NCBI GenBank assembly: GCA_019096065.1
Contig: JAGUCH010000007.1
Span: forward strand, 7,028,501 to 7,092,500
Origin: Paracyclopina nana
Taxonomy: Eukaryota; Arthropoda; Copepoda; Cyclopoida; Cyclopettidae
Direction: 5' to 3'
DNA: 64,000 nucleotides
The position numbers and the translations under genes were made by a program. Shown here one piece after another: positions 1 through 12,200 of this stretch (positions within the stretch are counted from its first letter, which is position 1; each line of letters opens with the position of its first letter). The notes beneath the pieces are model-generated. The model was not told where the DNA came from and ran no database searches. It worked only from the letters and a program-made list of their open reading frames with translations.

Positions 1-2282
1 ACGATGACAACTTGAGCTCATGGGCCAGGTACTTGAAGAACAAGTATGGATCCAAGAGCAGGAAGAGCTCCAACAACAAAGATGAGCAAAGGAACAATGA
101 AGTCAACTCTTACAGCCAACAGGTTAACTATTTAAAAGCTTTATTACGACAGCTAAAAGAGAGTTGAGTCTCATTAAGCTTGATCATTTCATTTTCCCAA
201 GAAAATACTATCAAAGATGAGTGTGCTACCATCGAAATTGAACTGTTTGCATGGTCAGTTATGTGCACTATTATGGCCTATTATTTTGTAACAACTGTTT
301 ATCTACGCATGTTTCAGAAATTTTTTGAGTTTAGTTTACCTGCTATCAATGTAAGGCAATTTATGCAAAAGGCCATTACTTTTTCGAGGTTTAAAGGTGC
401 ATGGATTATGTAACAATTTTCCCATAATAACGGTCTTATAAAGCAACTGAACTGGCCCTTGGGCCTTACAACTGCCTAATAAGCCTGACAGTGGGTAAAA
501 TAAGCTCAAAAAAATATCAGAAACTAAACTCGAAAAAAATTTCAGAAACATGCGCTGATTAGCAGTTGTTGGAAAATAATAGGCAGTAATATTGCACATA
601 ACTGAGTATGCAAATAGTTTGATTTCGATGATAGCATACTCATCTTTGGTAGTATTTTCTTGGCAAAATGAAATGCTCAAGCTTATTGAGACTCGAATCT
701 CTTTCAGGTGACTTCAAGCAAGCAAAGTGTCCTCATGACCTTTGGATCCAGGGGCAGCCAGCCTGGCCTTTTCACCTGGCCCAGGGGCATTGCAGTTGGC
801 CCAGACAACTCGATTGTGGTTGCAGACTCCTCCAACCATCGTGTTCAAGTATTCAATGAGCATGGTCAGCACAGGTTCAGCTTTGGCTGTTATGGCAATG
901 GCGAGGGCGAATTTGACTGCTTGGCTGGAGTGGCGGTGAACAAAATTGGCCAATACATCATCGCTGACAGATACAATCATCGTATCCAGATTTTCGACTC
1001 TGCTGGCCACTTCATCAGGTCTTTTGGCAGCCAAGGCACTGTGGACAGCAAGTTTAGCTACCCCTGGGGAATCACCACGGATGCCCTAGGCCTAATTTAC
1101 GTCTGTGACAAGGAAAACCATCGTGTTCAGGTACAAATACACCTCTGTATCCGTATCAATTTCCTGCCACACCTTGCCTGATTGGCCATTTAAAACTTTT
1201 CAAAATATCACTTTTCTTCTTTAGTATTGAAAGTGTACTTTGAGTACTAAATGTATCCAGATGTATTTGAGATGTATTCTAGTTTTAGGATGTATTCCAA
1301 TTTTTTGTAAGTCTATTGTTCTCTTAGGTATTGAAAGATTTTGAACTACAGTGTATCCAGATGTATCTAGATGTATTTGAGATGTATTCTGCTTTTTGCA
1401 GGTATTCCAATCAGATGGGTCTTTTGTAAGCAAATTTGGAGTGATGGGTAGCAAACCTGGCCATTTGGAGCATCCCCATTACATTGCTGTAAGCAATACA
1501 AGCAGAGTGATTGTATCCGACTCAAACAACCATCGCATTCAAATTTTCGATGTCAATGGCAAAGTTCTCACTACTTTTGGCTCGGAAGGAACTGATGCTG
1601 GTCAATTCAAATTCCCGAGGTAAAAACTAAATGTCTTAGCAATAACCTTTCGCATTTTAAACGACATTTAAATTGGATTGCTTCCTTTAATATGACGCTC
1701 ATAGCTCTTTGTTTGACGGAACTCACAATTTGACATTACCAGCTAGTATTCGAACTAATCTACAAGATTGAGGAAAAAATCTGGGCGCAAAGAAATGTTT
1801 CAATTTCATTTCCAGAAACTAAAACCAAAATTGAGGCAATACAGCCAGGTCTCTTTTTTTAAACAATGTAATACGTCAAGCAAATTGTATCTTACAATTA
1901 TAACCTAAATGCTTGAATACATATTTTGTCATTGCAGAGGCGTGTCAGTGGATGAAAAGGGGTATATTTATGTCGCAGACTCTGGCAATAATCGCATCCA
2001 AATTTTCAACCCAGATGGAACATTCCTTAGATGCTTTGGAAGATGGGGACAGGTAAGGAAGTCACTCCTCTTCAAATGGGAGCCAGGGTGATGCAAAATA
2101 GCCTGTTCACTCTTTGGCTGAAGCACTCTGATGAAATTTTTTGTGTGCGGAATTTAATGGTGCATTCTTTTTTTGGTTTGCAGGGCGAAGGTGAATTTAA
2201 GGGACTTGAAGGCATCGCAGTCAACTCCAAGGGCAACATTTTGGTGGCAGATCGCGAAAACCACCGAGTGCAAATTTTCTAG
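1..2282 (+). CDS. TRIM-NHL protein, C-terminal part (thin/NHL-1/TRIM32 type); 5' end outside window
   Basis: Five exons join in frame: 3-122 (continuing from upstream), 708-1130, 1402-1619, 1938-2052 and 2184-2282 with stop TAG. All introns are GT-AG. The first exon encodes a basic linker containing [12 protein letters not shown], which I recall from the region before the propeller in thin/NHL-1 type proteins. The rest encodes six NHL repeats of about 44 residues each, with signature strings such as [14 protein letters not shown] and NNRIQIF. These would form a six-bladed beta-propeller, which in this family binds protein or RNA. The RING, B-box and coiled-coil part that gives E3 ubiquitin-ligase activity would lie upstream of base 1. 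The protein ends directly after the last NHL strand, as is usual. TRIM71/LIN-41 and Brat are also TRIM-NHL proteins, but their propeller sequences as I remember them fit less well. The family call is firm; the orthology is an inference. Confidence 0.9.
156..706. repeat. Long inverted repeat filling the first visible TRIM-NHL intron
   Basis: Bases about 157-345 and about 512-705 are imperfect reverse complements over roughly 190 bp, with a loop of about 165 bp. The arms begin some 35 bp after the splice donor (122/123) and end at the polypyrimidine tract of the acceptor (707). The intron can therefore fold back on itself and bring its two ends together. The arms contain weak reading frames on opposite strands that resemble each other, as expected of an inverted repeat and not of genes. 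Confidence 0.85.
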
Positions 2283-2302
2283 TGATGATTTTTAATGACA
2301 GC

Positions 2303-2308
2303 AATAAA
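2303..2308 (+). terminator. Poly(A) signal AATAAA of the TRIM-NHL gene
   Basis: A canonical AATAAA lies 21 bp after the stop codon at 2282. This implies a very short 3' UTR, unless a later signal is used. Confidence 0.6.
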
Positions 2309-2525
2309 AAGCCTCCTTTCTTATAGTCTTCAAAAAACCTGCGTGCAAACGCTCATAATTAGCTGCATCATTAGCTTTTGTAATGTATCATACAACCAGC
2401 TCTGTTTCCAGCTGATGAAGATCCTTAATTGTTTTACTGGAGGCTCTGCGAACATCAGGCTGGATATTTAGCTATAAAACGAATCAAATCACTCATTGTG
2501 TGGCTCATTTTCTTTGATATCACAA

Positions 2526-3000
2526 ACCGATGCTCCAGGCTTTGCTTGCCTTTTTTGCTTCCAGAAATCGATAAGTTTAAGTAATGAAGAAGTTAACGCT
2601 AAGCTACAGGTTAAGCCAATGGTAGCCTTTGACTGGAACTTTCAGTTTTGGAGACTGAATACCAAACTGATAGAAGATGGCACAATCTCATTAATTAGCA
2701 ATTTGATTTGGACACTGAAGTACTACAAAAAACTAAATTAGACTACCTAAGAAAAAAAGGCGTCTAAAAACCAATGCTTAAGGCTTTGCTCGCCTTTTTT
2801 TAATTTAGTAGTCTAATTTATTTTTTTTGACGTACTTCAATGTCCAAATCAAATTGATGATTAATGAGACTGTGCCATCTTCGATCAGTTTGGTTTTCAG
2901 TCTCCAAAACTGAAAGCTCTAGTCAAAGGCTAGCTTAGCGTTAACTTCTTTGCTTTCTGAACTTAGGCGTCATAACCCAATGCTTGAGGTTTTGGTTTAA
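2526..3000. repeat. Foldback (MITE-like) element, copy 1
   Basis: The left arm (about 2565-2740) and right arm (about 2808-2970) are imperfect reverse complements around a centre containing a GCCTTTTTT run. Each arm carries a 19-bp near-palindrome, TTCAGTTTTGGAGACTGAA at 2641-2659 and its complement at 2896-2914. A block beginning CCAATGCTTAAGGCTTTG occurs in the middle and in related form near both ends. It is closely related to the element at 4.06-4.58 kb. No coding capacity is visible. Confidence 0.8.
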
Positions 3001-3931
3001 CTGACCACATGTTATTAATAGATTCTTTTTTGACCAAAAGTATGCCAATTAGTGTCATTTTCCTGTTTTCAGTTGGGGAAACTGACAAGATTTTAGCATC
3101 ACCAATTATCCAGCCTTTTGGAAGTGACCATCATCAGTGATGATCATCAAGCAATTTAGGCTAAATGAGGGTGGGTCCATTGAAGTAACAAGATGATCAC
3201 TTGATTGAAGGGTGAAAAATCAATTAAGTGACCACCATCAGTGATTTCCTCGCTATCTTCCTGGCTCATCCTCTCAAAATGCAAAGGAATTTGGTCAATC
3301 TCAAGGCAGAGCATGTCATTTTCTGCATCACTCGCTCCTCAACTTTGTCATCTTCTCTTACTTGAGCTTTCACAGGGTGGCTCAAATTCCAATAAAAGGC
3401 CAATATTTTAGGCAGAATTATCGAAAATTCACCTAAGTATCAACATGACACATCCACGTGCTAAAATGGAGTAGGCAGCATTTATCCAATTGATCCCCTC
3501 ATCAATTGTCTAATTATTGAATTGGAATGACCAATAACAAAGAAAAATGGAGGAGGATGGTCATTCTTACTAGGATATGGCTTTTTTAATAGTCCCATAA
3601 AGTTTATGGAGCTAACCAAATAATAATAATAATGCCTTCATCCTGAAGTGGAGCCTATTTTCATTTGATAAACAACTGATGGAGCAAAGTTGAGAGACTT
3701 TTGGTAGCCTAGCTTGGCTTCTTTTTTTAGGCTGTTGGAGACAACAAGTGGTGAGAAGGATCATAACCTTTAGATGCTCCAATATCATCACCCTGTCTAT
3801 TCTGCTGGTCCTTTGGAATAGGTGGAAGTAGTACAAAATGCATATAGTTGAGGGGTTCCCTCCTCCTTCTTCAGTGAAGTATAGTAGTGTCCTCAATAGA
3901 CAAAAGGAGCCTTTAGATGGAAAGGAAAGGG

Positions 3932-3949
3932 GAGAGAGAGAGAGAGAGT
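3932..3949. repeat. (GA)n microsatellite
   Basis: Uninterrupted GA dinucleotides within a purine-rich stretch. Confidence 0.9.
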
Positions 3950-4061
3950 TGGTAAAGCTAGGAATGGCTACTGGACTTTATGTTCCAGTTGTATGTGGAT
4001 GGACGTATGTATGAGTATGTGAAGAGAAGAGAGCACACTGGGGCATTCAGCTTCTAAAAAG

Positions 4062-4583
4062 GACTAATTGCTTCCAAAAATCGACTAGTTTAGAAAGCGA
4101 AGAAGTTAATGCTTAGCAATAGGTTAAGCCAATGGAAGCCATTGACTAGTACTTTCAGTTTTGGAGACTGAAAACCAAACTGAGAAAAGATGGTGCAGTC
4201 TCATTAATTAGCAATTTGATTTGGACACTGAAGTACGTCAAAAAATTAATTATACTACCTAAGCAAGAAAGCAATTTTTTTTACATACTTCAATGTCCAA
4301 ATCAAATTGTACTTAAAAAAATAAAATAGAATACAAAAGGAAAAACCAATACTTCAGGCTTTGGTAGCCTTTTTTGCTTAGGGAGTCTAATTCATTTTTT
4401 GACGTACTTCAGTGTCCAAATCAAATTGCTAACTAATGAGACTGTGCCATCTTCTATCAGTTTGGTATTCAGTCTCCAAAACTGAATGTACTAGTCAAAG
4501 GTCACCATTGGCTTAACCTCTTGCTAAGCGTTAACCTCTTTGCTTTCCAAACTTAGCCGTCAAAACCCAAGACTTGAGCCTTT
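4062..4583. repeat. Foldback (MITE-like) element, copy 2
   Basis: Same organisation and sequence family as the element at 2.5-3.0 kb: inverted arms, the 19-bp palindrome at 4154-4172 and 4468-4486, and the internal AGCCTTTTTT block. It has an extra piece of arm sequence near 4270-4310, where the phrase for the distal arm is repeated. Two diverged copies 1.5 kb apart show this is a mobile, multi-copy family. Confidence 0.8.
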
Positions 4584-5554
4584 GGCGCTATTTTCAAATG
4601 TCATGGCTTTCACAAAGTGAAAGTCAAATTTTGAGCCAAAAAATTTAAATTCAGAGTGTTTCATCAGAGCTGCAATAAAAATTACAATTTTAGATTTAGA
4701 TTTGAGTGAAGTAGACAATGTGACTGAAGGTGAGTTCATACACTTAATTTTGATTTGGCACACTTTTTGGGTCAGATCTCCCAGAGTGATGAAGAAGGAG
4801 TCGAGGCTGGAGGATAAAGTAAAAGGAGCTGGAGAAGGGAAAGTCCTCAATATTATGCATATTGCCATTGTGAAGGTTCCAGTCCCCCTTTTACTATGCA
4901 GACATTATTATTATAATGGCTAAAGGCGTGAAAGGCTAGCTTGCCAGCATCAAATTCTAGATTTCCATGAATGATCCACCTACTACAAAGGTGGACCTTT
5001 TTGCCACAGCTGCAATCATCACCAAAGAAAAATTGAAAATTGGCTCCAATAAAGAGGGCTCCTTTTATTGGCAAAGTCTACCACCACCATAATACAGCAA
5101 TAACTGACCTGAAATTGGTCTTTGGTGGCTCAATAATTTTGCAAGCATGAACAATGTTGGTTCATTGCAAAAATGGCAGTTGATCCTTGAAACAAAAAAT
5201 GCCCTCTACCTAAGTTGGCAGTCAATGTTCATTACTACCTAAGGGCTCACTTTAGGGTAGATATTCTACTTTGTTTGAGATTCAGTGTTTGCACAGTTCC
5301 GGAGGAATGATGCTCTGTACTACTACTACATTCTATGAGAGGAGTGGCCTAAATAATTCAATGGCCCAGGATACTACAGAGTCCAGTAGAACCAGAAAAA
5401 TTTCCTGTCAAAAGAGACTATACTCAAAGGCAGCAATCCTCCCAAAAAATCCAAGAATTTTCCTTTAATGAAAAGCTAACATTACATAGCTTTCAAACAT
5501 CAGCAAGTTTTATCAACATTTGTAAATACTTTAAGGTCAATCTTATGTTCTGTC

Positions 5555-6130
5555 ATACTACAATTTCCTCGTGCTGTAATTCAGTTTGTATCATAGTTCT
5601 TATGAAGCATTTGGGGGATGCAAAATATTTCATGGCCAGGGCCATAAAGTAATTTTACTTCACTCATTTTCTAGGAACTTGACAAATCCTGTGAAGTTAG
5701 AAAAAAGTGGCGCTTGACTGGGATTCGAACTTTATATGGTTGAATCTAAAATCCAACTCTGCAACCACTGAGCTATAGGGGCAACGCATAGCTAAACCTT
5801 TTGAAAGGCCACCTAATTGGAAGCCACTACCGCTCGCGAACTATTGGATGAGCCTGTTACGTTTACATGGCAACTAAAAACCGAGCAGCCTTTTATAAGG
5901 CACGGTGCAGCCCGATATCTTGATCAAAACACTCAAAAATCATATTAGGGTATATAAAAATGTTTATACCAAGCTGGGGTAACTTAGAAAAGGGCTGCTA
6001 AATAGCTGACCTCGGATTTCAAAATGGAAAAACTCACGTAAAATTATAGTCCTCGCAGGCTCGGGATAATAAAGCTCAACTCGATTTTTTTCTCTCAGCT
6101 ACTTGATGGCCCTTCTTTATGTTCCCTAGC
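5555..6130 (-). repeat. Interspersed repeat with an embedded tRNA-like sequence, copy 1
   Basis: On the minus strand, 5785-5712 resembles a tRNA: an A-box-like TAGCTCAGTGG and a B-box-like GTTCGAATCCC. The acceptor and T stems do not pair well, so this is a tRNA-derived repeat and not a working tRNA gene. Flanking sequence on both sides, including a shared block with AAAACCGAGCAGCC-like text, recurs at 12.37-12.96 kb. The repeated unit is therefore about 580 bp with the tRNA part in the middle. Confidence 0.7.
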
Positions 6131-7555
6131 TTGATATAAATATATTTTTTGGCACAGCAGATAACTCAAATCAAATATGCAATTAATGAGCCTGGCAGTT
6201 CTTTTCTCAGCTGTCTTTTCAGATTTCTGATATTGAGCACAAATTGAAAAATGGTGTGCATCAGTTTTGCGTCCCATTTCTGAGGCTGTTCTGGCCAAAG
6301 TATCATGTGATGTCATCTCAATTGTCCTCGAAAGAAGGAAAGGCTGTGAACAAGAATACTGCTGCTGCTGCTGCTGTGCACTAGATCTCAAGAAGGACTA
6401 CTGCAAATACTTTGCTGCTGTAGTAGCCATACACATAATATACATGCTTATTCACTGTGCTACACATTAGAGGCCTCAATTTGTATCCAAAGACAGTTTT
6501 TGGGATGAAAAACCACTCTTGAAAGATCATATAGTATTGGATATTGGGTAGAAAACACAAACTGGCCAAATGTCTTAATTTCTAACATATGGGAAATACT
6601 TTCATTTCTGGCTTCCTTTACATTTCACAGCAGTTCATCAATATGAAGGCAAAATCTGACAATCGCTTTTTGAGGTAAAGAACTAAAATTGAAGTTTTTT
6701 TAATGTTCTCAACTTGATTGGGCTTTAGTAATACACTTGTGAAATAAAATGTATTCAGGTAGAAACTTAGATTTTTTACCATTCTTTGCAAGTTAAAATA
6801 GATTTAACTTATAAAGTTAAGTAATTAAAATCTGCAATACACTTTTAAAAGTAGGTGAGCATTATTAAACATAGTTTGCCTCACACACAAAAGGTGCTGA
6901 TGAAAAGTCCAACTTGAGAAAAGTTTCTTTGGGGCTTTAGTAGTGTAGTAGTAGCAGCTTAGGCAAAAACTTTGTTCCCTCTGGCAAAATAGTCATAATC
7001 ATGAATTCTTTTCACCCTTTTTGTGCATCAACTTTGAGAGCCTTGGTTCATGGCAAATGTACCATGCTAGCCAGTCCAAAATTGACTGGCAACATCCAGC
7101 TCTGCTACTGTCCAGATTTCTACCATCATTCAGAGAGAGAATTTAAATTGCTATTGATTTGCTTCTGCCTCCAATGTTCTAGGCTAAGGTATTGATGCTA
7201 CCATATATCCAACTCAATGGCTCCTTTTCTTGTTACATTTTCAGTTGTAGAAAAAGAGTATGAAAAATAAGCTAACAACTAGAAGCCAACTTTAAAGCAC
7301 CCCATTTTTTCAAGAAGATTAAAAACTTAATTTCTAGGTTTAAAAAGTAGATTTTCATGTCATATGACTTATTACTATTAGCTGAGACGGCTGAGCAGTA
7401 CATAAGCTCCGACCATATAATTTCCATGATTTTTCATTGTTGTTTGATGTAGAGGAGGATAATGAACATTATGCATCTACAAGTGGATAATGATCATTAT
7501 GCCTCGCTTGATACTTGCGCCATCTATCTTATTTAAATATCATAGAAAAAAAGGA

Positions 7556-7624
7556 AGGTGGCAGTAAGAATCGAACCGTGGTCACGCAGGTAGCGCGCCG
7601 ACGCTCTACCTCTAAGCCATCAAT
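7556..7624 (-). repeat. tRNA-like sequence, probably SINE-derived
   Basis: The minus strand shows a D-arm-like GGCTTAGAGGTAGAGCG followed by a B-box-like GGTTCGATTC. The anticodon arm is poor: the loop would start with G at position 33, where tRNAs have U. It is unlike the tRNA part of the 5.6 and 12.4 kb repeats, so it represents another family or a decayed tRNA. Confidence 0.45.
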
Positions 7625-8308
7625 TTGTTATAAAAAATTCTTAGGAGCAAGCGCTTAAGAAACATGGCCAAACGGGCCGGCGCACAGTGGGCCACGGAGA
7701 CCCTTATTTCTCCATTTCAGCCAAATTATGAAATACAGTTTCAAACACTTTTATATCTTAAAATAATTGCAATGGGTTCTTGATGATCAGAAATGACCAT
7801 TTAAAAGGCTCTAAATTCAATTTGATTTATGAATTGATGATCTTTTTTGAGAAGCATCCCGAATTTGTCAAAAAAGTCTTGGCAAAGAGAAAGATCAAAA
7901 AGTAGCTACTGTTCCCTTAGAACTACAATTTTTTTTGTTGAAGCCTTAAATTAGAGTTAGTTTAAGTATTTTAGGCCTCAAGAGAACAGGATTTCGTTAA
8001 AAATAAGGGTCAAAATTGGCCCAAAAAGATGACTCTTCTATTTGCATGTAAAACTAAACCAAATAGTAGCCAACATGTTGAAGGCAAGACTGCTGGGTCA
8101 GCTTCGATGAGCTCACTCTCGCTGTGTGCAGCGGCTACTAGCTAGCGCGGCCGGTGCAAGCTAGACCGCTGGGTCAACTTTGATGAGCTGTCTGCAATAA
8201 AGCAAACCCTAAAATTTAAGGCATATCTTGCAAAAAAATGAGCAAGAAAAGCACTTCTTAATTGACTTTCAGGTATTGCTTGAAATGTGGGGGGTAGCTA
8301 ATAGTAAT

Positions 8309-8456
8309 AGGATTATACACCTCTAGGCTGTCGGATAACACTCATTATTTTTTAGTGTCGCGTGACAATCACTCGTTCGCTCCGCTCACTCGTGATCTGT
8401 CACTTGACACTAAAAAATAATTCGTGTTATCCTCCAGCCTAGAGGTGTATAATCCT
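8309..8456. repeat. 148-bp near-perfect hairpin element
   Basis: 8309-8372 and 8393-8456 are nearly perfect reverse complements, starting AGGATTATACACCTCTAGGC at each end. The centre is a GC-rich stretch with CACTCG repeats in both orientations. The size and structure fit a palindromic MITE. It sits inside AT-rich intergenic DNA about 300 bp before the small open frame at 8.76 kb. Confidence 0.85.
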
Positions 8457-8763
8457 ATATTAGCAACGAAATTTGGATTTTTAGTAGGGCATCCACGAGG
8501 GAAGTTCGCTCCGCTCGAAACCAAAAATAACTGGAAAAGCCTACCTTAAAAGTAAAGTTGAAAAGGGACCCCAAAATTCGGCACTTTCTCGCCACACTTT
8601 CGATTTAATTTCTTCACTTTCCCGGCAGCGCGGCACGGATTTTCGAAATGTAAACAAAACTTGAAAATTCCGCGAATCATCGCGCGCCGGTTTTTTTGTA
8701 AACAAAAACAAAAACAAGCCGGCGCCCGCACGCTGAGTTCATTTCATTCAAGTCAAAATACGC

Positions 8764-9000
8764 GTGAAAAAGCCGAAAATACCGTGTTTTCCTAGCGAAA
8801 AAGACATTGGTCTGGCCGCACTTTTCAGTTCAGGCTATTTTGAAGCCTTTTCGGCTAATAAGCATGTACAACAAGCGAATAACGCTGACTCGCAGCTCAT
8901 TTCGTCTCTGCTAATGTCAGCTGTTGGATCTTACATAAAGGCAAAAGAAAAGGCGGAATTTAGCGAGAACAACGACCTCAAATCAAATTTACCAGATTGA
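8764..9000 (+). CDS. Possible small ORF or exon, unrecognised
   Basis: An open frame of about 80 codons runs from an in-frame TGA at 8734 to a TGA at 8998-9000. It has no ATG at its start (GTG at 8764), so it would have to be an exon of a larger gene or use another start. The upstream 150 bp are GC-richer than the surroundings. The encoded sequence is not low-complexity, with a basic/acidic helical C-terminus, but I recognise no family. It ends 206 bp from the 3' end of the convergent PTCHD gene. I rate it as doubtful. Confidence 0.2.
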   Translation: MKKPKIPCFPSEKDIGLAALFSSGYFEAFSANKHVQQANNADSQLISSLLMSAVGSYIKAKEKAEFSENNDLKSNLPD

Positions 9001-9205
9001 AGGTGAGCACCAGGGACTTGCATTAGTAAAAGTGACCTTTTTTGAACATTGTGAGAGTTTTATAGTCTTATTGAGCAAGTCATACACAACAGCAACTTCA
9101 ATGGATTTTTGCAAGGGTATCAAAGTAACATTAAAAATTAGATGCAAGCTAAAAAGAAAAAAGAAGTAGGAAATAACACTGGTTCTTTTGTCAACAACAC
9201 TCAGT

Positions 9206-12200
9206 TCAGTCTTGGAATGCCCTGTTGGTGTACATTTCATGGAGTTTGATGCCATTGCCATTACTTTCAGCAGGAGCAGCAGACCTGGATCTCTTCTTGT
9301 TGGCTGTGGAAGCTTGCAGATAGTTGTCACTGTGGAAAATGCCTTCATTGTTCACTTCATAGGCCCTGCTGTGCTTGGGCCTGGGTATCCGCAGCTCCAC
9401 ACCTGCTGAGCCCTCCAGGTAAGTCTGCTGAGCAGCTGACTTTTTGCTTACTTTCTTCACTGGGGGCTTGTTGGTTTGAGGCAGCAGGGCTGTTGTGGAG
9501 TGGCCACAGCAGGCCCCAGGGCCCAGGAACGAGAGCAGCACTGGGAGCAAGACCAGGCCATGCAGGGCTCCCAGGACAATGACGAGAAACACCATTTTGA
9601 AAAAGGTTAAAAATATATAGGAGGGGGCCAGAGCAAGGCCAATGACTCCCAGAATGGTTGATATGGCACCTTGAAGGATTGGCAAGCCTAAAGCGTACAT
9701 ACTGTCTTTGACACGTTCTTTGATCTGCAAAATCAAGCCAGCATGTTAATTAAGGTAATTATTGCACGGATAGTTGATAGCTTAAAAAAATGGCATGATG
9801 ATCTGCTAATAACAAAGTTTGACAACAACAAAATATTGTGTAAGCCGAAGGCGTAAAGTTGCTGGATTCGCAGCGCCATCTAGCCTGGCATCTTGAGCTA
9901 GGACATTCGACATGGCTGCACTACATAGACTATCAAACATTGGCGATTGTTCGGCTTTTGGAGCACTTGCGCAGAAAACTTCATTAACATGACTTAATCT
10001 ACAAAGACTAAAGCCCCCTTACTGTCCTGTTCATGTACGCCCCAAACTCTTTAGGAAAATGCACGAAAAACACCTCAAGGAAAGGAGAAAAATTGTCTTA
10101 TGACAAGCGCCAGCTGATACTAAGAAAATCAGATCGACTTTAAGCTAACTTGAAAGTAAACAAATCTAATTTTGGCTATTAAGTGATCCACATATTAGTC
10201 CTTTTGCGCAAAGTCAATAGTTGAATTTCATCTTTTATTAGAGAAACGTGATGAAATATAGTTTGTTTTGAGATATGCTGAAAACCATGCGACAAAATAG
10301 CAAAAATTGCCATAAAAAGCGCTGCTCGACCCCAAGCTTAACTCATAGAGTGGCAGTCGGCAACAGATTCACTTTTCCTTATGACAATTTTTTCCATACC
10401 TTAATGCATTCTTAATACATGAACAGGGCATACAAGCCATAAAACCTTTAAGCAAATCACGCAATTTTCAAGCTTTTCGCTGTTGAAGCCAAATTTGTCC
10501 TGGCTCTGTCGATCAGCCAATCAAATTGCCGCTCGAAATGATGTAACAAGTTTAACTCGCGACAGTTTCTCCAAAAACACTTGCTCGAAAAGCGCCATCT
10601 AACGCTAAAGTTTGTCCCTCCACTGGCTTATGGTCTATAAACTACCAAAAATCTAACCTCTCCTGAACTTTCTTCAGCAATTAAATGTGGCTGAAGAAGC
10701 TGGGCATTAAAAGGGCTTAAGTGCAGCAAAAAGTCAACTTACTGGCATGTCTATTCTGGACATGAAGTGGTAGGAGATGTGAGCTGAAAAGTCGACGGAG
10801 AAGCCAATGCACATGATGAGATTGATCATGGAAATCGAGTCCAGGTTGACATTCCACAAAGTCATCAATCCCACCACGCCCAGCTCAATGGACAAGATTG
10901 AGAATGCCACCCACAGTGAGCAAATTGGGTTGGGAATGAGCACCAGAGACACCACCATCATGATGATGGCAGCAACGCTCACACACTGAATGGTGGTGGG
11001 GAACACCATGAGGAACTGGTCGAAGAAGATGAAGAACGGGTGGAAGACTGTGGCATTGAAGCCCGAGGATTGGCAGACGTCGCGCAGCTCCTGCACAAAT
11101 CTCTGCTCCTCATTGGTGTCATAAATGTGGGCACCCTGGATCATGAAGCGAGCACCGATGATCTGGTCACCAGAGGGGCTGAAGGCCACGTCCTGGGAGT
11201 ACTGGGTCACACCCGATCCTAAATAGGTCTGGAACAAAGAGCCAAGATCATAGACAACAGTAACGCAACAAAGCCATCTACCGGCATTTTTGATGAAACA
11301 CTTGGGAGTTGAGCTCATAATGATGTTTTGTTTTTAATGAGTCGAGCCACTTTTTTAGGGCGAGTGCTTATAATAGATTTTACTTTCGCTAAGCATCATG
11401 GCTATAACATCTTGATGTTAAGTTATATTATTTCAGATTTTAAAAAAAATATGTTTGGCGTCATGAAGCAAAAGTTTGATTATTCTACGCTGCTTGGGTC
11501 TTCTTTTCGAACTATTACTCGAGTTGCAAGAACGTGGTAACTCAGTTTCTTTCTCAAGCAGCATCAGCTGAAAGTCCCAGCTGTTGCCCTAAAAGGCCGC
11601 TAGGATCGCCCTACATCAGCGTTATTGTTATGATACTAATGTGAATACCATTTCTACCAATTGAAAATCCAATTGAGAAACTTGCGTACTTTGCATTCAG
11701 TTTCAGAGACTGTATTAAAACTATAAAAAAATATTCCCAAAAGTACAACTTTGTCTGATGTCTAAAAGCATCTTTATGATGGCCACATTTGTACTTTGCT
11801 GAACAAATTTAGCCAAAGGTCATCATTATAATTATGGTGATGCTTTTAGCTAAAAAAAAGCATCTATATATCATTGGATGTACTTTTCAAATCTGCCATA
11901 TTCTTACCGAATTGAGAGCTTCTATAAATGCTCTCTCATTTGAGATGTCAATTGGGCTGTAAGCCTGGTTTCTCCTCACATAGTCCAAAAAGTCTCGTAG
12001 CCAAGATTCAGTATAGAGTGGATCAATGTAGCTCGTGGCTTCCAGACCAGACAGCAGCTTTTCCAAGCCTTCTTGGACTTCAGGACTAGAATAGTCAAGG
12101 TGCCCACTGATCACCACCTGCAATCAACAAAAAATATTAAATGATGGAGAAACCAGTTACCCAAGTTTTTACTAGGAAGCAAAAAAGTTCACATTCTTCT

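Larger units (their letters stand above)
2309..8763. other. Intergenic region between the TRIM-NHL gene and the small ORF at 8.76 kb
   Basis: About 6.4 kb of AT-rich DNA with no gene I can support. It holds two foldback elements (2.5-3.0 and 4.06-4.58 kb), a GA microsatellite (3.93 kb), a tRNA-containing repeat (5.55-6.13 kb), a short CTG run near 6.36 kb, a second tRNA-like sequence (7.56-7.62 kb) and a 148-bp hairpin (8.31-8.46 kb). I see nothing recognisable in 4.6-5.5, 6.5-7.5 and 7.65-8.3 kb. Confidence 0.6.

Noticed and set aside
180..680. Two similar open frames on opposite strands that look like a small conserved membrane protein pair
   Set aside because: They are the two arms of one inverted repeat read in opposite directions, inside an intron. 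Their similarity comes from the DNA palindrome.
5712..5785. Functional tRNA gene
   Set aside because: A and B boxes are visible, but the acceptor and T stems do not pair, the anticodon place would read a stop codon, and the whole block recurs as a repeat.
11229..11318. N-terminal extension of the PTCHD exon at 11228, or a separate start at 11318
   Set aside because: The frame happens to stay open into the intron, but a TTCCAG acceptor at 11229 restores the family sequence. Most of the extension lies in a repeat also found at 32.4 kb.
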